Shown here one piece after another: positions 57,216 through 64,000 of a DNA stretch of 64,000 nucleotides. The DNA comes from Schistocephalus solidus (Eukaryota > Platyhelminthes > Cestoda > Diphyllobothriidea > Diphyllobothriidae). The stretch's first letter is position 1. Each line of letters begins with the position of its first letter. The position numbers were made by a program, and so were the translations under genes. The notes beneath the pieces are model-generated. The model saw only the letters and a list, made by a program, of their open reading frames with translations, was not told the DNA's origin and ran no database searches. Location: contig WEDG01002492.1 of assembly GCA_017591395.1 (NCBI GenBank), forward strand, positions 248,001 through 312,000, given 5' to 3'.

Positions 57216-57889
57216 TCGTGTGTGTGTGTTGTACACCTGTTCAAACGGTGATTATCTACGGCGTCGGGGCCGATCTCGGACCATGTTTACCTTGCTGACA
57301 GTGTGTGTGGCCTTAGCAAAAACGTGCATGATATTCTGTTGCCTTCATATTCTATGGCCTGGGAAACTTGTGCAAATCGCGAACTTTTGGATTATGTTTG
57401 GAGATGCGGGAAATAAGATCCACCGTACTTTTCGCAACCCTTGCAGTATGAAAATGTTTGGTTGTGAACACCGATGCCTCCCTAACAGAAAATGACTAAA
57501 TTCCGCATGTATGCTGACCATATTAAACTGGCAAGCCTCCCTTACGAGTCTCCATGGTTTTTTTAAAAGTTTAATTTCAACACATGGACACCACAAGTGG
57601 TCAATGAACTGGGAATACATATGCCACCAGCGTCAAAACCTTTTTTTGAAGCAAAGGGTGTCACCTGTATTCTGGAACAAGGACTCAATAAATACACTTC
57701 AATCGTAGGTTGATTTACGACGAACCCAATTAATGCAGTGGATATGGCATGCCAGCAAATCTCCTTTAGTGTACAAATGGTGCTGGAGTTGCAACCTTGT
57801 CCTCAATGTACATCTTCGGCAGGGCACCCAAATGAGTGTGGTATTCGATGCTGTCAGGAACAAAATACACATCCAGCAATTGCAGATGT

Positions 57890-58375
57890 TAAGAGGGGAT
57901 ATAACTTGCGGGTATTCTTTCAAGTCCTGCGGTGTTACAAGCCGTCCCGTACTAAATTCCAGAGGACGGGCGTTAGGGTAATTGTTGGTAGTGTTACGGT
58001 TAAATTTGGGAAAATTAGGGTTGATATTAGGAAGCGTAAGGGTCAGGTTAGGGTTACAGTTTAGACTGGGCTAAGGGTAAGAGTTCAACATAGAATGTTT
58101 GAACTCCACCACAAATGTTATACAAGGAATGCATAAACGTAAGGTCAACGGTAGATGAGGTGACTGTATGGATTCCAGTTTGCGGATACTTGCAGAAATG
58201 CCTTGCCTAGGGTTTAGACGGAAGACAATCTGACAAGACATGGGATGGGAACGCCTTATACCAGGAGACTCAAGCTACACTATGAGAAGGTTAGCGTCAA
58301 TTTTAGGGTTAGGGATAAGTTAAGCAGTAGGCTAAGGTAAGGTTAGGATTAAGGTAAGGGTTTCATTTATTACTT
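57890..58375 (+). repeat. Two telomere-like islands
   Basis: 57965-58080 (CGTTAGGGTAATTGTTGG, AAAATTAGGGTTGATATTAG, GGTCAGGTTAGGGTTACAG) and 58285-58370 (ATTTTAGGGTTAGGGATAAG, AGGTAAGGTTAGGATTAAGG). The first is preceded by AAGTCCTGCGGTGTTACAAG and GACGGGCG, loosely like the flank at 35.5 kb. Non-coding; a small plus-strand ORF across it is an artefact of the repeat. Confidence 0.6.
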
Positions 58376-58379
58376 TATA

Positions 58380-60185
58380 ATATTTATTCTTTTTGGAATT
58401 TTGCTCAATACACACCTAGTACTGGGGAGTGAGGTCCCTATTCTAATGTTTTACCGGGCAACTTAAACCTGTACCAAGGCTTGTTCTTATGCACTCCACC
58501 CTGACAGCCCAGCGGACGCAATTACTTTTACTCAGAAAGTGACCAAACCCCAGCAGCGTCCTATGTTATAATGTCGTGTGTGTTGCCGTCTCCTTCATGA
58601 TCACAGGTTGAGCCACCGGGTATTTTTCCGATGATTGAGGGGAGGGCAACGGTGGAAGGCTAAATCCGACCCTCGTTGCTGCTGGTAGGCTGCAATATGA
58701 TCTCGTAGGGCGGTGTGCTAGGTATTTTGGTTGACCGAATGGGCACCTCATAAGCATGCCACCAGTAGGGGGCTTGGACGAGTGGGTATCGTACCTATGT
58801 ACAATCTCGACTGCGCCAGGGCCAAACTCTTGAACGTACAGGGTCATGTGGGTAACGGGTTACGAGTTCCATCTGGCTCTTAAATGTTTTTGCTTCATGC
58901 TCATATATTTGTCTTCCTTTTAAATGATGAAGCTTCGAATACTTCGTTTGCGTGCTGCAAGCGATTTCCTCTACAAACTTCATGTTAACAGCTGGCGGCC
59001 AAAGGAAAAGAAGACAGTTTTTATCCGTTTGGATTTACTTTTTATCCCAATGGATGCTGTGGTTCTTTTGTTATTTTATCTTACAGTTTGTATTTCACAA
59101 AAGGGAGATCACAGATACAGACCTCCCTTATGCTTCAGATATAGTAGACTAAGCTGAAGCTGTATAGATCTTTGGATTTTAAATGCCTTATAAGTTGAAG
59201 AAATAAGGTTGGCATATAGTTTTGGCCTCCTTAAAATAAAAGTAACAAGGCCATGGGTTTACCAGTAGGAAGATATGCTCATTCTCCTAATGACTCCTAT
59301 TGATTAAAGTAATTGATGGGTTTTTCGGCAGATCTGTGGCTAAGGTAATTCTGCCTATATCACTAGCCGCTCTGCAGCTCCTGGCGGGGCCCCAGTGTGA
59401 GCTTTAAGGCACAAATGGACGAGTATGTACTCTGACGCGATTGATGAGCGCTGTTCTACTATTGAGAAATTGTACTGAATACCCGATTTCGACAAACTTA
59501 GCCGTCTAGAGAGGAGTCGAAGCCATGACAACAAGAGCACGATTTGAGTATAGCCAGTGCTCCAGCCCAGCTGATATACGAGGTCCTGGCAGAGAGTTTT
59601 GTGGGTTTCAAGTTTTGGCGTTGTTAAGCACCACCACGGAATATTCATTCACCGTCCTGAGAATGGCCTAACGGATATGCTTGGCCCACTGTGCCTTGGA
59701 GCACAGTCTACAGCCCTCACAGGAAGTCACATTGCGGCCAGTTGTATAGAAATTTAGAAGTAGCAGCAAAGCCAAGGGAGGTTGGGACGACCACCTATGC
59801 CTCATTAACCGTCTTCAGCCAGCCATATCTAACCTCAGCTTTGGATAGTCTGAAACTCGATTAATTACCGACGATCCTGGGTTGGAACCCCGGGTTGTGC
59901 AAACCTGGATTTCGGTCTTATTGGCTGACAACAGCTAATATAACAAAAATGGTCATCGCGGTCGCTAGTACCTTTATCGTACTCCTTCCTGCTAATATGA
60001 GTTCGACCTGACCTTTTACCACCTGGTGGAGTCAGCCTACTCTATTCCATACGCTGCAGCAGGCTGGGTAAGTGACGTATCGCAAGGGTGAAACGATTAA
60101 GACCTTAGGTTAGGGCCAAAGTCGGAGCAGCCGGAACCAATTAGGTACACCTTCTACTGCGTGTTTTCTTACTTTGTGTTGATTA
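58380..60185. other. No supported gene
   Basis: Moderate GC. 59340-59710 and 59860-60010 are compact GC-richer stretches that may be old repeats (the second has GGTTGGAACCCCGGGTTG and AAAATGGTCATCGCGGTC, faintly like the tRNA-derived SINE). No reading frame is recognisable. Confidence 0.4.
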
Positions 60186-60189
60186 ACGC

Positions 60190-61870
60190 GAACAAGTAGT
60201 CGTGGATGCTGGCCTTGGAGATTCAAATATATGCTTTGGTATCCAACAGCGAATAGTTATTCCGCTGATTGGTCGCTCCTCACCACAAGCGTCTAACAGC
60301 GTGACATCAGGCGTAAGACCGAAGAGGATGAGTGTGAATACACAAGCCTATTTCATCGCGGTTATCGCCGCGAATTGCTCAGAAACTGCCCTATTGTTTA
60401 TGAAGCGCACCATCTCCTCCTCCATTAGTTGGCCTTCCACTTGTACGAATTTCAGAATGATCGCAATTGACCGGGCTAGAGAACTTTGTCCGATCAACAA
60501 AAGTGGTATAAAGAGACACCTGCATTGCTTCGCATTCTCCTTGAAATTGGCGGGTCATGAAGATCAGGTCCGTGGATTTCATGGTGTTTCTACAATATGT
60601 ACTATATTTCTAGCGGGAGTTCCCGCTTTACCTGGGTGTCCAATCAATTTAGTATGACCGAGGCAAGTATTTTGCCTGCGATACTGAGGAAGGGGATTTG
60701 TCGGCGGTTGTCGTAGAGTTGCCAGTTACCAGTTTCTTTTGCTTTTGCATCTTGGTGTTATTGGAGTTCTCGGATAAATGTCGTCATAGCCCCCTCTTTG
60801 GAAAGCTTTTTCTCTCAATTGTAGACTCACGTCTTTGCAAATATCGGCAGGGATTATGTTGTTTCCTGGCGCTTTTGGACCAAGCAGGCGTCACACTGCC
60901 TTGCTGCTCTCTGGGAGAGAAGTCCGATGGTCGAGGTCTGTGTCAGTGTCCACCTGAGGAAGTTGGTTGATGGTATCTTTACAATTTGTTGACGAGTGCT
61001 TGAGGATGCCTTGAAAGGACACGGTTTGAGGCTGCAAGATCAGTGATTTCTGTGTAGTTTTATTCCATCCTGATTGGACAGTGTAGCTGTTCTCTTAGCT
61101 TGAGCATCTTGGGCTCTTTTGGGACCAGGAGGGTATTTCTCGTATCACCGCGGAGGGCACATGCTTGTATTTCTTTGGCTTAAGAAGACAGCTAGTTGCT
61201 TGGCGCCTCCTTTAGTCCACTCTTCACTAAGCTCCGTTATGAGAATGATGCCGTCTTATTGACATAGGTTCTACTGTTTGTATTGTCTTACATAATCTGC
61301 TTCCAATGGACTGAACGTGAAAAATGTCTTCGTTGTACTCATTAAACAACTTCTAATCGTGTCCACGTGTGCGACTGCTGAGTCCCAGCTACAGCAGTAT
61401 CAACATGGAAGACCGTGTGGGGGCACATTGACAGGAAAGTTCAAGGTTTCGGTGTTTTTTGTTGCTTTGACGGTTTCATTTCCAGCCACAAGCAATAATC
61501 AGCCTGCCAACGATGTGCTTGGCCATCATTTTGGGCTTAGGCAGCGTTTCGTTCTGTAGGGCTGCTATGCCATTCTAGACCGTTGCCAAACTCCATTGTT
61601 GATCGCGATCTTGTTACAGTGAGGAGACAACCTGAATTATTGGGAACCGGCCATGGCATTGCATGCCACCCTCTTCGCGAGAGCGGATGGAGATGTTGTG
61701 GAGAAACACACACACCAGGCGGCATTCCCTTGGCGTGACTCCCATGCTGCACACAGTTTCGTGGAGCTGGGGGCTGGGTATTAACTTTCGGAATCTTACT
61801 GAAATCCAACACCAGATACAGTCACAGATAAGGACTGATGGAGTCATAAGGAGCGCAATATTTATGGAAT
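60190..61870 (-). pseudogene. Decayed LINE of the RT/C2H2 family, antisense
   Basis: Minus-strand pieces in order match the RT of the 27.5-29.7 kb element and extend further 5'. They are AKEIQACALRGDTRN (pre-RT linker), QLPQVDTDTDLDHRTSLPE, LLGPKAPGNNIIPADIC (the G-K/P-APG-x-D-x-IPAE box), TDLIFMTRQFQGECEAMQ and VSLYTTFVDRTK. The last pieces are MVRFINNRAVSEQFAAITAM and then ACVFTLILFGLTPDV. Frameshifts and stops are frequent. The catalytic FADD and finger parts beyond 60190 are not recognisable, so this copy has lost its 3' half. Confidence 0.65.
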
Positions 61871-61889
61871 GCAGTTTCCATACCAAAAC

Positions 61890-62880
61890 CCGTCTATTTT
61901 AAGTTACAGCGCTGGCATTAATCACCACTGGTCGTATTTCATGCGATGCTTGCTTGCGAGAATTTATCGAACTCAAACGTATGCTTGCCAATTTTTTATT
62001 TGAATTTTTCATTGGGAATTTTTGCAAAGATAAAACAACCAAAAAATATCGCAATGTTACTGACGTTCAAGCGGTACCTTCGAATCAGCACCATACTTGT
62101 AGAGGTGAAAGAATGGGTCAGGTTTATTAGGAAACATGTCGAGGGAAGTGAGTATACGAACCCATATTGCAGAGTAATGCGGAGGAGTCGTATGGTTATC
62201 ACCTGCCCTGTAAATATGGAAGAACTAGGACGTCACTTATCTCTGCGTGCAGTTACACCCAAACTCCTGGACGAAGATGAGAAACGAGATTTTGAGAAAT
62301 ATGTGCAGCCCATTGCGGAAAAACGTAGAGAAATATAGAAAGCTTCCCTCCTTCGGAGTGTACACGAAAGCAAACCGCAATCAAAGCTTCCTGAAGACTG
62401 AAGTCGGAATGCAAATAATTATTCGTCTATACCTCTTAAAAAATGCCGATCGGGGCCTGATCATTTGATCCTAAGTGTTGTTGTGCACGTCAGAAACCCA
62501 CTCAGCTAGAGCAAGAACTACCGTTCGAGAACTTCCTTAATCGTTCACCTGACCATTTAACCAGTTTTGACAGAGTTGTACAACATCTTAAGTCTACATT
62601 GATTAGAAAAAGCACCACGTAACGATAGTTAACTGCTCTTTTAAGCATTTGGACAGACATGTTGAGGCTTGCTAAAGAAGTCACGCATGGAGAAATTATG
62701 ACATCTCCTGCAAACCAAAGATATTTTCAAATTGGGGCCAGATTTGGCTGGGTTCTAGTGGGAAAATACAAACAATTCTATCGGACAGGGAAGAGTTTAG
62801 AAAGACAGAAAAAGAGAAGGATTGTACGGATGATGTCGAAACACAAGTGTGATTGTTTGAAAAAACTTCAAACGGACGAC
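61890..62880 (+). other. Possible 5' part of the Penelope-like element (uncertain)
   Basis: An open stretch of 130 codons (61946-62338) ends LLDEDEKRDFEKYVQPIAEK, and a second (62659-62940) is Lys/Arg-rich. Their position just upstream of the RT start fits a Penelope N-terminal region, but I recognise no specific motif. Confidence 0.3.
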
Positions 62881-64000
62881 TTTCTCAGCGAAAATTACCC
62901 GGTGGATCACCGTCATTTCGGCCCCCATATACCTCGATGAAACGGCTTACCAAAGATCCACAAAGAGGGCCTACCCGTTCCTCCCCTCCCATATACGAGG
63001 AACTCGCCGTACCATGCTATAGCAAAATGGCTAGCGGATAAACTTAAGCCTAAACAATATCAGCCAGCTCCGCATAGCTACGGAGATACCTTTGAATTCG
63101 GTGACAGCGTGAAAGACTTCGACTCGAATGGCAGGTGGATGATCTTACTGGATGTCTCGTCTCGCTTTACGAACGTGCCGGACACAAAAAAAAACTGAAC
63201 AAACTGATATTTCCGCACATATGGATACCATAAACCAGGTGCATACATTTGGATTGCTCTTTTTTGTGGATGAGATTCTGAGAAGAAGTTCTTACAGGAA
63301 TATTCGGAGTAGTGTCCATTGTAAGAAAAGTGGGTCCGGACAAGATACCTGTTTTGGGACTTTTGTAATTTACTGCGCTGCTTGACCCAAAGGGCAAAAA
63401 CGATCTACTCGGCCGGTAGCATTGAATGAGAGCTGAAGGTTGCAGGAAGCCTTATTCGACAGAATGGTTATCCAGATCGATTTATTGCTAAGAACATGAC
63501 CCAAGGACCACCAAAATTCCCAATTAAAAAGGCAGGCAAGCAACGACTTTTCACCATGTTTTCATTTCAAGGGGACGCAACAAGGGAACCTTTTAGAAGG
63601 CCCATATGTTGAGCTGTATCAAGAATCTTTCCAGAAATTGACGTCTATGTACTGTTCTCGGCTACTCCCATCCTATATGGAGAGGGCAACGACAGGCTGC
63701 CAGCACAGACCACTTTAATATGAAGTCATTTCTTTGCCTGCTCCTCTGGGACAGAATATATTGGTCGTACAGCCGGCGTTTGCCTAAACAAATGCCAGAG
63801 CACATTCCAACATGTTCAAGAAAGGGTCAAATGAAGAAAGCAAACAGATCTATTATCGCGCATAAGGAAGCTACGTATCACCGCGTAGACGCCAGAGGGA
63901 ACTTCCACTTGATGTACAAGATACCTAAAAATATTCATACAGGCATTGCCTATTGCCATGACCGAAAGGCGCCAATTCATCCGCCCGTAGAGAATTACCT
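62880..64000 (+). pseudogene. Penelope-like element, decayed, internally deleted, runs off the window
   Basis: Around 62940-63180 the + strand gives, after frame correction, LPKIHKEGLP, AKWLADKLKPKQYQPAPHSY and WMILLDVSSRFTNVP. These are the opening RT motifs of Penelope-like elements. Downstream are GSLIRQNGYPDRFIAKNM (63450-63500), FSATPILYGEGNDRLPAQTT (63655-63715) and SGTEYIGRTAG (63748-63780, the YIG motif), then a degraded helix. Only about 250 bp separates the DVSS-x-FTNVP and NGYPDRFI motifs, so most of the RT palm is deleted. It is the same lineage as 13.9 kb. Open frames from 61946 to 62880 may belong to its 5' part but are not diagnostic. Confidence 0.75.

Noticed and set aside
60202..60657. 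151-codon + strand ORF
   Set aside because: The opposite strand reads as a decayed LINE reverse transcriptase, so this is a shadow.
1..64000. CRISPR arrays, rRNA genes, bacterial operons or integrated virus
   Set aside because: No regularly spaced repeats, rRNA cores, ribosome-binding-site-led ORF clusters or capsid/envelope-like frames were seen. The content is typical of an animal genome with retroelements.

Overview
This is eukaryotic, intron-rich, AT-leaning animal DNA crowded with retroelements. No bacterial-style operons, rRNA genes or CRISPR arrays are visible. The only cellular gene I can support is on the + strand. It is the C-terminal part of an UNC80-like protein, the large HEAT-like scaffold of the NALCN sodium-leak channel complex, so the organism is a metazoan. 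The repeats point to a flatworm, most likely a diphyllobothriidean tapeworm. They include Penelope-like elements with GIY-YIG nucleases, a non-LTR element whose reverse transcriptase is followed by C2H2 fingers in one frame, and a GC-rich 3'-anchored family ending in a small hairpin. The species call is inference from remembered families, not from a search.

Gene layout. I reconstruct eleven coding exons from splice sites, open frames and phase: 1327-1536, 2748-2843, 6581-7009, 8132-8282, 10707-11583, 15717-15915, 19593-19748, 36210-36417, 40920-40980, 41755-41993 and 48976-49361. Every junction is phase-compatible. The joined frame is 3012 nt (1003 residues plus stop). The gene enters from the left, so its 5' part lies outside the window. 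Introns reach 16.5 kb. Most were too short, or lacked a start codon, to stand out as ordinary ORFs.

Intron and flank layout. 4.4-5.7 kb holds an AT-rich dispersed repeat with a near-perfect 316-bp tandem duplication. 7.5-7.9 kb is a degenerate telomere-like island. 8.8-10.0, 11.8-13.0 and 17.0-17.9 kb are long inverted-repeat (foldback) elements. 13.9-14.4 kb is a Penelope fragment with a still-open GIY-YIG domain. 25.9-27.4 kb is an array of GC-rich repeat units running straight into a 5'-truncated RT plus zinc-finger LINE (27.5-29.7 kb). A second Penelope lineage lies at 30.3-31.3 kb and another fragment at 42.7-43.2 kb.

Downstream of 49.4 kb I see no firm gene. The region holds further repeats: the AT-rich family at 50.4-51.3, telomere-like islands near 51.6 and 58, a decayed LINE tail plus GC-rich repeats at 55.2-57.2, an antisense decayed LINE at 60.2-61.9, and a decayed Penelope element running off the right end. 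The most interesting structural signal is that the zinc-finger LINE and the dispersed GC-rich 'SINE-like' repeat occur joined in the same order and orientation at two independent places. This suggests the repeat is, or parasitises, the LINE 3' tail.
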